A stretch of DNA of 6,933 nucleotides, from assembly GCA_947302185.1 (NCBI GenBank), contig CAMYVI010000136.1, positions 1 to 6,933 of the forward strand. The letters run 5' to 3'. This document shows positions 1-5,314 of the stretch, piece after piece (positions within the stretch are counted from its first letter, which is position 1; each line of letters starts with the position of its first letter). The notes under the pieces were generated by a model. It was not told where the DNA came from and made no database searches. It saw only the letters and a program-made list of their open reading frames with translations. The translations under genes were made by a program, and so were the position numbers. Source of the stretch: an uncultured Lachnospiraceae bacterium. GTDB taxonomy: Bacteria > Bacillota_A > Clostridia > Lachnospirales > Lachnospiraceae.

Positions 1-1
1 T

Positions 2-493
2 TATCAGGCATTTACCCTTCATGTTCTGCCGATGATGGTAAGGGATGCGAGAATGCAGATCTGTGTGTCAAGCCACGGTGAGGTATATGTCCGGGCCTAC
101 ATTCCGAGCAGATCGGGAACCAACAAATGGTACGGATGGAGACAGCTTGCCGAGACTCCAAGATCTGGAGGGTCGAGGAGCGGATGGTGGTACGGATCTG
201 GATACATAACGGGTGGCGGAAAAGAGATCCGATTCACGATTCCTCTTGTTACTCAGACTGTGGGGGCATCGTCACTTGCGGTTAATGTATCGCAACTGAC
301 AATCAATGCGAGACAGAATGGGAATTATCTCATTGACAATGTAGACGTGGCAAGCGCAAGCGGATACACGGTTACTGCCACAATGGGGGCATGGGGGATA
401 AACATTGTTATCCTTGCTGAATCTGCTCTTACGGGATCAGTTAACAATGATTCTGTAGGTATACAGGCCAACATAGCGTTGGCATATGTGTAA
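2..493 (+). CDS. Phage tail fibre / receptor-binding protein, C-terminal part (5' truncated)
   Basis: The frame is open from base 2 with no stop upstream, so the gene starts outside the window; 163 C-terminal residues are visible. The ATG at 32 has no ribosome binding site and need not be the start. The visible part contains a WYGWRQL segment, the kind of short W-x-x-W motif common in phage tail fibres. A Gly/Ser/Trp-rich turn follows, then a beta-rich tail with alternating hydrophobic residues that includes an RQNGNYL motif and ends in an NNDSVGIQANIALAYV-type strand. Compact beta-rich C-terminal heads with an N-N-x-x-x-G-I element near the end are typical of Firmicutes siphophage tail fibres, where this end contacts the host surface. 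Its place directly upstream of baseplate-type genes agrees. The stop codon TAA overlaps the ribosome binding site of the next gene. The tail location is fairly sure; the receptor and exact family are not known. Confidence 0.68.
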   Translation, partial: YQAFTLHVLPMMVRDARMQICVSSHGEVYVRAYIPSRSGTNKWYGWRQLAETPRSGGSRSGWWYGSGYITGGGKEIRFTIPLVTQTVGASSLAVNVSQLTINARQNGNYLIDNVDVASASGYTVTATMGAWGINIVILAESALTGSVNNDSVGIQANIALAYV

Positions 494-500
494 AGGAGGT
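492..500 (+). promoter_or_regulatory. Ribosome binding site that fixes a TTG start at 507
   Basis: AAAGGAGGT lies 6 nt before the in-frame TTG at 507. An in-frame ATG at 486 lies upstream of this site and has no ribosome binding site of its own, so TTG 507 is the better start. The site overlaps the stop codon of the tail fibre gene, which suggests reinitiation or coupling. Confidence 0.8.
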
Positions 501-506
501 ACTGAG

Positions 507-1382
507 TTGATCAATGCGATATTTGACGGATCATATAACTTCGTCACGTCACAGCCCGCTTATCTCCATGACTACGGGCAGGTGCTTAGAATCTTCGGTC
601 TTGAGCTCCCTGCGGTGGTCGAGGCGCATTTTGCATCTGAGGAATCCGGCGCTTCTGTCCTTGTCATGGGGACATGTGAGGACGGGGTTGCAAGAATTCC
701 GATCCCCGATGCGTATCTGAGCGAGAACGGAAGCTTCTGGTGCTATGTTTACAATCGGACGGCCTCAAGCGGAAAGACCATACACAAGATTAAAATCCCG
801 GTCATGCAGCGTGCAGAGCTTCCGGCGGAGACCGTCAATCCATCTGAAGATGATTCGAACTATTTCGCGGCAGTTCTTGCGGAAATTAATCAGAGAGTAG
901 ACGAAATCAGGGCAACTGCGATATCGGTCGAGCCGTACCTTGTCGAGTTTGATTCGGTTAGGAACCCTGATTATTCCTATACCCATACATGCCGGAATAC
1001 GTTTGAAGATGTGAAAGAAGCTTATGAGGCAGGCAGATACATCTATGCTAAAGAATACGTGTTTTACGGTGAAGAAATAACAGACACACCAAACAATACA
1101 ATTACATACAGGCTGCTTAGCGCCACAAGCGCAAGATTCGGGTTTGGACGATATGAGACGCGTTATCTCGACGGCCGGGATCCGTTGTCTGGAGCATCTT
1201 TCGAGGTCCACACGCCTGAGATGATTCTCAAGTCAGATGGCACTGCAATAGACGAGAGCGATGGCTATCACGGATTCAACCCGGTTACTTTCCGGGAATA
1301 CGATGAGAATGGACAAGCAGTAAGCGAAAGAATAGCAGCACTTGAAGCCCGCGTGGCGGCACTGGAAGGAGGTAACGGATGA
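507..1382 (+). CDS. Baseplate-type tail protein with Ig-like N-terminal domain and C-terminal coiled coil
   Basis: This 291-residue protein starts at TTG 507 on the strength of the ribosome binding site at 492-500. Residues 1-105 resemble the N-terminal Ig-like/BppU-type domain of Clostridia phage tail proteins: DYGQVLRIFGLELP (22-35), then beta strands, an IPDAYL turn and an IPVMQRA end. Residues 115-140 look helical. Residues 145-245 form a second module beginning with an FEDVKEAYEAGRYIYAKE-like helix-strand unit, seen in many Firmicutes phage tail proteins. A DGYHGFNPVT motif follows at 252-261. The last 20 residues carry a short heptad coiled coil (RIAALEARVAALE), probably for trimerisation. 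It likely forms part of the distal tail or baseplate and may anchor receptor-binding proteins. It overlaps the next gene by 4 bp. The structural role is fairly sure; the exact position in the virion is inference. Confidence 0.7.
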   Translation: MINAIFDGSYNFVTSQPAYLHDYGQVLRIFGLELPAVVEAHFASEESGASVLVMGTCEDGVARIPIPDAYLSENGSFWCYVYNRTASSGKTIHKIKIPVMQRAELPAETVNPSEDDSNYFAAVLAEINQRVDEIRATAISVEPYLVEFDSVRNPDYSYTHTCRNTFEDVKEAYEAGRYIYAKEYVFYGEEITDTPNNTITYRLLSATSARFGFGRYETRYLDGRDPLSGASFEVHTPEMILKSDGTAIDESDGYHGFNPVTFREYDENGQAVSERIAALEARVAALEGGNG

Positions 1383-2032
1383 TTACAGCAGTACGGTCAG
1401 AAGCAATAACAAGTAAGATTGTAGATGGCGTGATCACTTCTCGCTCAGTCTTTACCTTTGTCGGTCTTTCGGGTGATACGAAGCCGACAGGAACGTGGAA
1501 AGGCATCCTGATCGGGAACGGGAGCAAGTATCTCGAACTCGGTGGCTCTATGTATTCATACGATGAAGAGAACTGTGTATGGATTGAGGATGCCGGCAGC
1601 AGTTCAGGAGGCTCAGGCTCAGGCGGTCCGACGCTCTCGGAAGTTCTTCAGCTCATTATACTTGCAACTGGTAATACTCCCATAGCGCGGACGGTGGTTG
1701 AAGATGCGGCAGAGACGGAGCTTGAAATTGCAAACTGGGATACAGAGTATGTCATCCCTGGAACGTCGCTCGAGACTCTGACCATAACCCTTCCAGAAAC
1801 GACTCCGACAGCTCTGTCATCCTGCATCAAGGTGACGATTCTCAGTACGTCACTGCACGCGGATCCGGAAGATGAGTCCAATGATCCGCTCATGATTCCG
1901 CCGACCATCATCCTTCCGGAAGGTCTTGTGATTGTTGGCGGCTATCCGGAGCAGGACGGTGATAGATGGGTGCTCACCATCGATAACAATCTCACAGCAA
2001 CAGCGATGGTCATTCCGAATCCGACAGAATGA
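1379..2032 (+). CDS. Two-domain beta-rich tail accessory protein with Gly/Ser linker
   Basis: This 217-residue protein starts at ATG 1379 inside an ATGA overlap with the preceding stop, with AAGGAGGT at 1366-1373. Residues 1-71 contain FVGLSGDTKPTG, then GNGSKYLELGGSMYSYDEENCVWIED. This resembles the short 'GLS-DTKPT ... G-Y-Y/F ... W' domain found beside tail fibres in Firmicutes phages. Residues 72-83 are a flexible Ser/Gly linker. Residues 84-96 are a hydrophobic helix-like stretch (LSEVLQLIILATG), too short and isolated to be called a membrane span with confidence. Residues 100-217 are beta-rich, Thr/Pro-rich and acidic, with no motif I recognise. The linker suggests two independently folded parts. 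Position and coupling imply a tail-tip component translated with the baseplate gene. The C-terminal domain is unassigned. Confidence 0.6.
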   Translation: MITAVRSEAITSKIVDGVITSRSVFTFVGLSGDTKPTGTWKGILIGNGSKYLELGGSMYSYDEENCVWIEDAGSSSGGSGSGGPTLSEVLQLIILATGNTPIARTVVEDAAETELEIANWDTEYVIPGTSLETLTITLPETTPTALSSCIKVTILSTSLHADPEDESNDPLMIPPTIILPEGLVIVGGYPEQDGDRWVLTIDNNLTATAMVIPNPTE

Positions 2033-2045
2033 AAGGGGTGAGATT

Positions 2046-3035
2046 ATGATCCCTATGATGATGATGCAAATGAGACCGACCGCGCGGATAAAAGCAACGC
2101 GGTCATGGAATCAGCCAGAATATGCGGACCGCGGCGAAACTACAAGTTGCAATGCGCTTTACATCAAAGAAGAAAATGCAAAAGGATTCTTTGTGCGGGA
2201 CATCCATGGGAATGTCATAACAGATTATGACGATACTGCAATGACGACTGCAGAATTAAGTTATATCACTGTAAGCATACCGTGGCAGGACTGGTGGGAC
2301 TTCGGGCTTTTTGAAGATGATGTATGTCATGCATTTCTCGGCGTCGAGACTAACAGACCGTCAGCTGAGAATGGTGGCTATGAGTATCACATGAAATATC
2401 AGATTCCGCATGACGGCAGATGGCGTAGTTTGTATTTTGCCACGGAATTAAAGCAGTTCCGTCCATATCGAGCGGCGACAGGCTCAAATCGCATTGTCGA
2501 CATCCACGAAGTAGACGGAGCTTGCACGCTCACAATGATTGATCCCGTTGACGGGGATCATGAAACACTGGAAGCTGCTATGCTGACAGATTCCGATGAC
2601 TTATCGAGCAGGCCAACTTGCCAGACGGGTACAGTTGCCATGCACACCGGAACGATTGACACGACAACGAACACGACGCTTCGGCTCGCAGGACACATCA
2701 ACGAACCGATTGCCGAAGCTTTAAAAGTTGGCGGTCCTGCATCGCAGGCATATGACCCGGCGGGCGTCCGTACAAGGTGGAATGACGGAAAGACATGGAC
2801 TGTGCCGTATATTGCAACGTGCTTTAAATACGGCACGAACTATTACGGTATCGAATATTCGGAAAGCAACGAGCTTAAACTCAAAGCCGTACCGATTTAT
2901 GATTACCTGACAAAGCAGGCCGGCTTTATGGACGAGGCCAGTCCGACAAACCGCCTGATATTTTCTCAAGGTCGGAGACCGTTCAAGCCGGTATGGGATG
3001 ACGGGTTTGTCATTCCGGAGGAGGAAGGAGCATAA
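2046..3035 (+). CDS. Unrecognised 329-residue tail-module protein
   Basis: The start is ATG 2046, 5 nt after AAAGGGGTG (2032-2040); the frame is open further upstream, but there it overlaps the previous gene. The N-terminus has a run of Met codons (MIPMMMMQM), so starts at 2055-2070 are also possible. Visible features are an aromatic cluster (IPWQDWWDFGLFEDD, 78-92), a Tyr/Arg-rich segment (RWRSLYFATELKQFRPYR, 125-142), a Thr-rich stretch (TGTIDTTTNTTLRLAG, 201-216) and a C-terminal part with YGTNYYGIEYSE (262-273) and a GRRPFKPVWDDGF end. No signal peptide, membrane span or catalytic motif is seen. The composition suggests an all-beta structural or carbohydrate-contacting protein. It sits between two tail accessory genes with 13 bp and 1 bp gaps, so a tail-tip or receptor-binding role is likely by context only. 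I do not recognise the family. Confidence 0.6.
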   Translation: MIPMMMMQMRPTARIKATRSWNQPEYADRGETTSCNALYIKEENAKGFFVRDIHGNVITDYDDTAMTTAELSYITVSIPWQDWWDFGLFEDDVCHAFLGVETNRPSAENGGYEYHMKYQIPHDGRWRSLYFATELKQFRPYRAATGSNRIVDIHEVDGACTLTMIDPVDGDHETLEAAMLTDSDDLSSRPTCQTGTVAMHTGTIDTTTNTTLRLAGHINEPIAEALKVGGPASQAYDPAGVRTRWNDGKTWTVPYIATCFKYGTNYYGIEYSESNELKLKAVPIYDYLTKQAGFMDEASPTNRLIFSQGRRPFKPVWDDGFVIPEEEGA

Positions 3036-3036
3036 C

Positions 3037-3366
3037 ATGACTTACGGAAAAATCACAAACGGGGTACTTACAGTTGCTCCGAAACAGATTAAGGTCAACG
3101 GCAGACTGATCGCATCGCCCAGATCTGCAGACTATCGCGCGGCAGGATATCTGCCGATCGACCCGACCAATAACCCGCCGGAAGGTTACATGTGGGCCAA
3201 CCAGTGGGAAGAGCAGGGCGGAAAAATCGTCAAGAAGTATGTCGAAATTCCGCAGGAAGATCAGGATGAAATGAGCCGCATGGTCATCTTGTCCGGAGAT
3301 GAAGCAGAAGAGTATGCATCATATCAGGATGAAATCCTGCCTGTGCTTGAGGAGGTATTTGGATGA
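3037..3366 (+). CDS. Small phage tail accessory protein
   Basis: This 109-residue protein starts at ATG 3037, with AAGGAG at 3025-3030 and a gap of one base after the previous stop. An in-frame ATG at 2998 lies inside the upstream gene, has no suitable ribosome binding site, and is less likely. The N-terminus MTYGKITNGVLTVAPKQI is of a kind common in Clostridia prophages: a small protein next to tail fibre genes beginning 'YGKI-NGVL--AP--I' with a later W-E-E-Q-G-x-I-V strand (here 57-65). An 'AAGYLPID' turn lies at 35-42. The C-terminal third is acidic and probably helical (EIPQEDQDEMS ... LPVLEEVFG). A tail-fibre chaperone or minor structural role is possible, but that is inference. It overlaps the next gene by 4 bp. 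Confidence 0.62.
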   Translation: MTYGKITNGVLTVAPKQIKVNGRLIASPRSADYRAAGYLPIDPTNNPPEGYMWANQWEEQGGKIVKKYVEIPQEDQDEMSRMVILSGDEAEEYASYQDEILPVLEEVFG

Positions 3367-3767
3367 GACACGAAAGAATTGTCAAAGGGCTTCGGGCTAT
3401 CGGCAAGGCCCGAAACGTCATGACCGATGAACAGGCGCTTGAATGCGTGGATCTGTATCCGGAATGGGACGGCAACGGCAAAGAGTACGTTGCTGGTGAC
3501 AGGCTGACATTTGAGACAAAACTGTACAAATGCTTACAGTCGCATACATCACAGCCTGCATGGACACCGACAGCAGCTCCGTCACTGTGGGCAGAAGTCC
3601 TTGCAGGCCAGGACGGCACCGATATCGGAGAGTGGGTACAGCCCGACAGCACGAATCCGTACATGACGGGAGACCGTGTAACCCACAACGGCAAGACCTG
3701 GGAGAGTACAGTTGATGGAAATGTGTGGGAGCCTGGCGTTTACGGTTGGATTGAAGTAGAGGAGTGA
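3363..3767 (+). CDS. Tail-associated protein with two tandem carbohydrate-binding (CBM5/12-like) modules
   Basis: This 134-residue protein starts at ATG 3363 in an ATGA overlap, with AGGAGGT at 3350-3356. A basic N-terminal helix (1-19) is followed by MTDEQALECVDLYPEW, a lead-in often seen in phage proteins of this kind. Two chitin-binding-like repeats follow. Repeat 1, about residues 35-78, has W-x-x-x-x-x-Y-x-x-GD-x-x-x-x-x-x-x-LYKC-x-x-x-HTSQ and ends in SLWAEV. Repeat 2, about 91-132, has W-x-x-x-x-x-x-x-x-Y-x-x-GDRVTHNGKTWES and ends in YGWIEVE. The W/Y-GD-V-G-Y/W-W pattern is that of CBM5/12 modules, which bind chitin or GlcNAc-containing polymers through surface aromatic residues. Repeat 2 is shorter in its middle loop. 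No catalytic domain is attached, so it probably works as a virion-mounted host glycan or peptidoglycan binder. Ligand specificity cannot be read from sequence. Confidence 0.74.
   Translation: MRHERIVKGLRAIGKARNVMTDEQALECVDLYPEWDGNGKEYVAGDRLTFETKLYKCLQSHTSQPAWTPTAAPSLWAEVLAGQDGTDIGEWVQPDSTNPYMTGDRVTHNGKTWESTVDGNVWEPGVYGWIEVEE
3758..3764 (+). promoter_or_regulatory. Ribosome binding site that fixes a TTG start at 3772
   Basis: AGAGGAG lies 7 nt before TTG 3772. The first in-frame ATG is deep inside the gene, and the residues from the TTG onward (KEIVAGTTPTI) match the usual N-terminus of this protein type, so TTG is the start. Confidence 0.75.
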
Positions 3768-3771
3768 TATC

Positions 3772-4083
3772 TTGAAAGAAATCGTTGCAGGGACTACCCC
3801 GACAATCGAATACACTTTTCGGTCTGTCGTCCCGTCTGATATTACGACAGCGCTCCTGACGTTTAAGAAGGACGGTATTATCATCCTCCGGAAAGATTTA
3901 GACGATGCGGAAGTACTGGAAAACAAAATGTTTTTCCTGCTGTCGCAGGCAGATACCTTGAAACTCGGGACGGGCAACGTTGAAATCATGCTCAACTGGG
4001 TTGATACCAACGGAATCCGCGGAGTCGGCAATACGGAGATTGTCAAGGTCTTACCAAATCACAAAAACGAGGTGATGACATGA
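3772..4083 (+). CDS. Small Ig-like (BppU-type) phage baseplate/tail protein
   Basis: This 103-residue protein starts at TTG 3772, 4 bp after the CBM gene. The sequence opens MKEIVAGTTPTIEYTF, then alternates short strands (ITTALLTFKKDGIIILRKDL), a Ser/Gln turn (LLSQADTLKL, 56-65), and ends GNVEIMLNWVDTNGIRGVGNTEIVKVL. This is the layout of the small single-domain proteins related to the N-terminal domain of BppU baseplate upper proteins in Firmicutes phages, where the 'E-x-M-L-N-W' strand near the C-terminus is characteristic. Such domains usually connect receptor-binding proteins to the tail. It overlaps the following gene by 4 bp (ATGA at 4080), so the two products may be made in fixed ratio. 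The family assignment rests on sequence pattern from memory; the structural role is inferred. Confidence 0.7.
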   Translation: MKEIVAGTTPTIEYTFRSVVPSDITTALLTFKKDGIIILRKDLDDAEVLENKMFFLLSQADTLKLGTGNVEIMLNWVDTNGIRGVGNTEIVKVLPNHKNEVMT

Positions 4084-5003
4084 GCGACAGGATTGTAATT
4101 GATGGCGAAATCAATTTGAAAATCGCTTTAGACGGCGAAATCGACAGCGTCATCAAAGTAGGGCATGAGGTCGTAACTCAGCCGCTTGAGGTCACGGAAA
4201 ACGGCACATACGAGGCTCCTGACGGGGTAGACGGATACAATCCGGTCACGGTGGAGATACCTGCTCCGACAGTACAGAGCAAGACGGTCGATGCGCTTAC
4301 GACTCGGCAAGTCGTCGAGCCGGATGATGGATATGATTATCTGTCGAGCGTTACGGTCGGCGGGTATTTTAATCCGTTTAAGTATGTCTATTCTTTGAAT
4401 AGCGCCTTTATGGAAGCTGTTCTGCCGGATACGGTAACGATTGATTTTGAGGGGAATGCAGTTGCAAATCTTTACAAAACATTCCAGGGGATTAGTGGTT
4501 GTACACATCTGATACTCAAAAATATCGGTTATGCAGATGGCGAAGGCATTAATTCGCAGGATATGGTCAGGAATTCGGTTGATATAAAAATCATTGATTT
4601 TGTTGGTAGTGCATTCAGACCCGCCAACCAAAACAGTCCTTTTGCGGGATGCACAGCACTGGAAGAAATCAACGGAGTTATAGACATGACATATCGGACT
4701 GCGTACATTCTGGACGGTCTCGGCAAATTAAAGGACGTGCGCTTCGTTCCAAACACAATACACGCAAACTTTTCGATTTATAACGATAAGTCGCTGTCTG
4801 CCGATAGTCTTGTTTCGATTGCAAACGCTCTCAACGTGGAGAGTCCAAGTACCCTTGACATAAGACTGTCGAGTCTGTTGCCTACGATACGGAGCATAAC
4901 AGGCAACGTAGTAGACAGCATGTTTATTGCCGACGATAACGGCGAGACGACATTGGAGCAGTTTATCCTTAACGTCAAAGGTTGGACAATAAGAAACTCA
5001 TAA
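4080..5003 (+). CDS. Phage tail protein with DGE and DGYNPVTV motifs and BspA-like LRR C-terminal part
   Basis: This 307-residue protein starts at ATG 4080 with GAGGTGAT at 4069-4076. Residues 5-22 contain a doubled unit (VIDGEINLKIALDGEID), a motif found at the start of many Lachnospiraceae phage tail proteins. Residues 39-61 carry ENGTYEAPDGVDGYNPVTV and residues 82-93 a second, degenerate copy (DDGYDYLSSVTV). From about 105 the protein resembles BspA-type leucine-rich repeats: segments with FQGISGCTHLIL (135-146), FAGCTALEEI (188-197) and LGKLKDVRF (214-222). Residues 238-304 (SLSADSLVSIANALN ... NVKGWTI) match the closing LRR-cap region of phage tail LRR proteins, but are divergent. It likely displays a ligand-binding LRR surface on the tail tip. 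It is the last gene of the tail block, with about 310 bp of non-coding sequence after it. Confidence 0.68.
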   Translation: MSDRIVIDGEINLKIALDGEIDSVIKVGHEVVTQPLEVTENGTYEAPDGVDGYNPVTVEIPAPTVQSKTVDALTTRQVVEPDDGYDYLSSVTVGGYFNPFKYVYSLNSAFMEAVLPDTVTIDFEGNAVANLYKTFQGISGCTHLILKNIGYADGEGINSQDMVRNSVDIKIIDFVGSAFRPANQNSPFAGCTALEEINGVIDMTYRTAYILDGLGKLKDVRFVPNTIHANFSIYNDKSLSADSLVSIANALNVESPSTLDIRLSSLLPTIRSITGNVVDSMFIADDNGETTLEQFILNVKGWTIRNS

Positions 5004-5025
5004 GGCTTTCCACACAGCAGATTCA

Positions 5026-5095
5026 TAATATTCATTTGAGCGTCTAATAATGTTCGTTTTAATGTCAGTTTTGTATAGACAAAATGCGAATATTA
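5026..5095 (+). repeat. Inner inverted repeat that competes with the outer one
   Basis: TAATATTC (5026-5033) is the exact reverse complement of GAATATTA (5088-5095). The stem continues with ATTT/AAAT (5034-5037 with 5082-5085) after a 2-base bulge, and with GTCTA/TAGAC (5042-5046 with 5076-5080) after an internal loop. The left arm of this stem is also part of the left arm of the outer repeat, so the two folds are mutually exclusive. Confidence 0.4.
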
Positions 5096-5097
5096 CT

Positions 5098-5127
5098 TAG
5101 ACATGCTAAGATTGATGATTATATATA
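5098..5127 (+). promoter_or_regulatory. Possible sigma-70-type promoter
   Basis: TAGACA (5098-5103, 5 of 6 to TTGACA) is followed after 18 bp by TATATA (5122-5127, matching the first four bases of TATAAT). It would start a transcript near 5134 that reads through the 12-bp palindrome and the leader ORF to the terminator at 5263-5289, and with read-through into the holin genes. AT-rich sequence gives such matches easily, so this is a weak call. Confidence 0.3.
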
Positions 5128-5202
5128 GTAGTAATTTTCAAACATAAGCAAAAAAACGAATATAAAAAGACTGCTGTGTTAGCTGAGCACTGTAACAACC
5201 CA

Positions 5203-5214
5203 TTGTAATTACAA
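5203..5214. promoter_or_regulatory. Perfect 12-bp palindrome, possible operator
   Basis: TTGTAATTACAA is a perfect dyad of 6 + 6 bp. It lies about 75 bp downstream of the candidate promoter and about 110 bp upstream of the first lysis gene. Dyads of this size are typical of dimeric repressor sites, but no cognate regulator is in the window. Confidence 0.3.
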
Positions 5215-5231
5215 ATTTATGGCAGAAAGTG

Positions 5232-5291
5232 ATGATTATGAGTAAAGCAAGAGACAGACCGCAAGGGATGCATGACGCATCTCTTTTTTAA
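5232..5291 (+). CDS. Candidate leader peptide overlapping a terminator
   Basis: ATG at 5232 or 5238 opens a frame of 19 or 17 residues (MIMSKARDRPQGMHDASLF) that ends in TAA at 5289-5291. The terminator hairpin (5263-5285) lies wholly within its last codons, and the T-tract encodes the final Phe and part of the stop. Upstream sequence AGAAAGTGAT is only a weak ribosome binding site. If translated, a ribosome would cover the hairpin and favour read-through into the holin genes, as in leader-controlled attenuators. It may equally be a chance ORF; nothing else supports expression. Confidence 0.25.
   Translation: MIMSKARDRPQGMHDASLF
5263..5289 (+). terminator. Intrinsic terminator before the holin genes
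   Basis: The stem AAGGGATGC (5263-5271) pairs with GCATCTCTT (5277-5285): 9 bp including one G-U, with loop ATGAC. The T-tract runs 5284-5289. It ends 10 bases before the ribosome binding site of the next gene, so it must be read through, or bypassed by a promoter lying upstream of it, for the holin genes to be expressed. Confidence 0.72.
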
Positions 5292-5299
5292 TGCGATTC

Positions 5300-5306
5300 A
5301 GGAGGA
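5300..5306 (+). promoter_or_regulatory. Ribosome binding site that fixes a TTG start at 5315
   Basis: AGGAGGA lies 8 nt before TTG 5315. The longer frame beginning with ATG 5291 would place this site inside the coding region with no site of its own, since the terminator T-tract is directly upstream of it. ATG 5324 is 17 nt away, which is too far. Confidence 0.75.
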
Positions 5307-5314
5307 AATCACCA

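Larger units (their letters stand above)
5012..5179. repeat. Imperfect inverted repeat, 26-bp arms about 116 bp apart
   Basis: The left arm (5012-5037) and right arm (5154-5179) align as reverse complements with no gaps. Nine consecutive pairs come first (ACACAGCAG with CTGCTGTGT), then a 7-base section with 2 of 7 pairs plus one G-T, then six pairs (ATATTC with GAATAT), one mismatch and three more pairs. This gives 20 of 26 Watson-Crick matches. The enclosed sequence is very AT-rich. Options are a folded RNA, the ends of a small MITE-like element, or a chance match helped by base composition in the inner AT part. Confidence 0.45.
5004..5314. other. AT-rich intergenic region between tail and lysis modules
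   Basis: This stretch of about 310 bp holds no supported full-size gene in either direction. Hand counting gives 50 G or C in 180 bases for 5041-5220 (28%), well below the flanking genes. It contains a long imperfect inverted repeat (5012-5037 with 5154-5179), an inner alternative stem (5026-5046 with 5076-5095), TAGACA direct repeats, a possible promoter, a 12-bp palindrome, a tiny leader-like ORF and an intrinsic terminator. No terminator follows immediately after the tail gene stop at 5003. It could encode a small RNA, hold late-gene control sites, or be the remains of a small inserted element. Confidence 0.6.

Noticed and set aside
2..493. Diversity-generating retroelement variable region at the tail fibre C-terminus
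   Set aside because: No reverse transcriptase, template repeat or near-identical second copy is visible in the window, and the region lacks an adenine-biased codon cluster typical of variable repeats.
765..1211. 148-codon minus-strand open frame
   Set aside because: Fully inside the baseplate-type gene and its product looks random (Cys/Phe-rich), with no supporting context.
4128..4631. 167-codon minus-strand open frame
   Set aside because: A shadow of the LRR-type tail gene, which carries recognisable motifs on the + strand.
5050..5100. 16-codon ORF starting at ATG 5050
   Set aside because: No ribosome binding site, very short and within the inverted-repeat region; probably chance.
5134..5190. 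Minus-strand terminator made by the A-tract at 5150-5156 and the hairpin at 5176-5190
   Set aside because: The hairpin is only 5 bp and is separated from the T-rich stretch on that strand by about 20 bases; there is no minus-strand gene for it to serve.
5291..5314. ATG 5291 as start of the XhlA-like gene
   Set aside because: Directly after the terminator T-tract with no ribosome binding site; it would place the strong AGGAGGA site inside the coding region. TTG 5315 fits better.
5004..5314. tRNA, CRISPR array or phage attachment site
   Set aside because: No cloverleaf, no regularly spaced direct repeats of array type, and no integrase gene or matching host sequence to support an att site.
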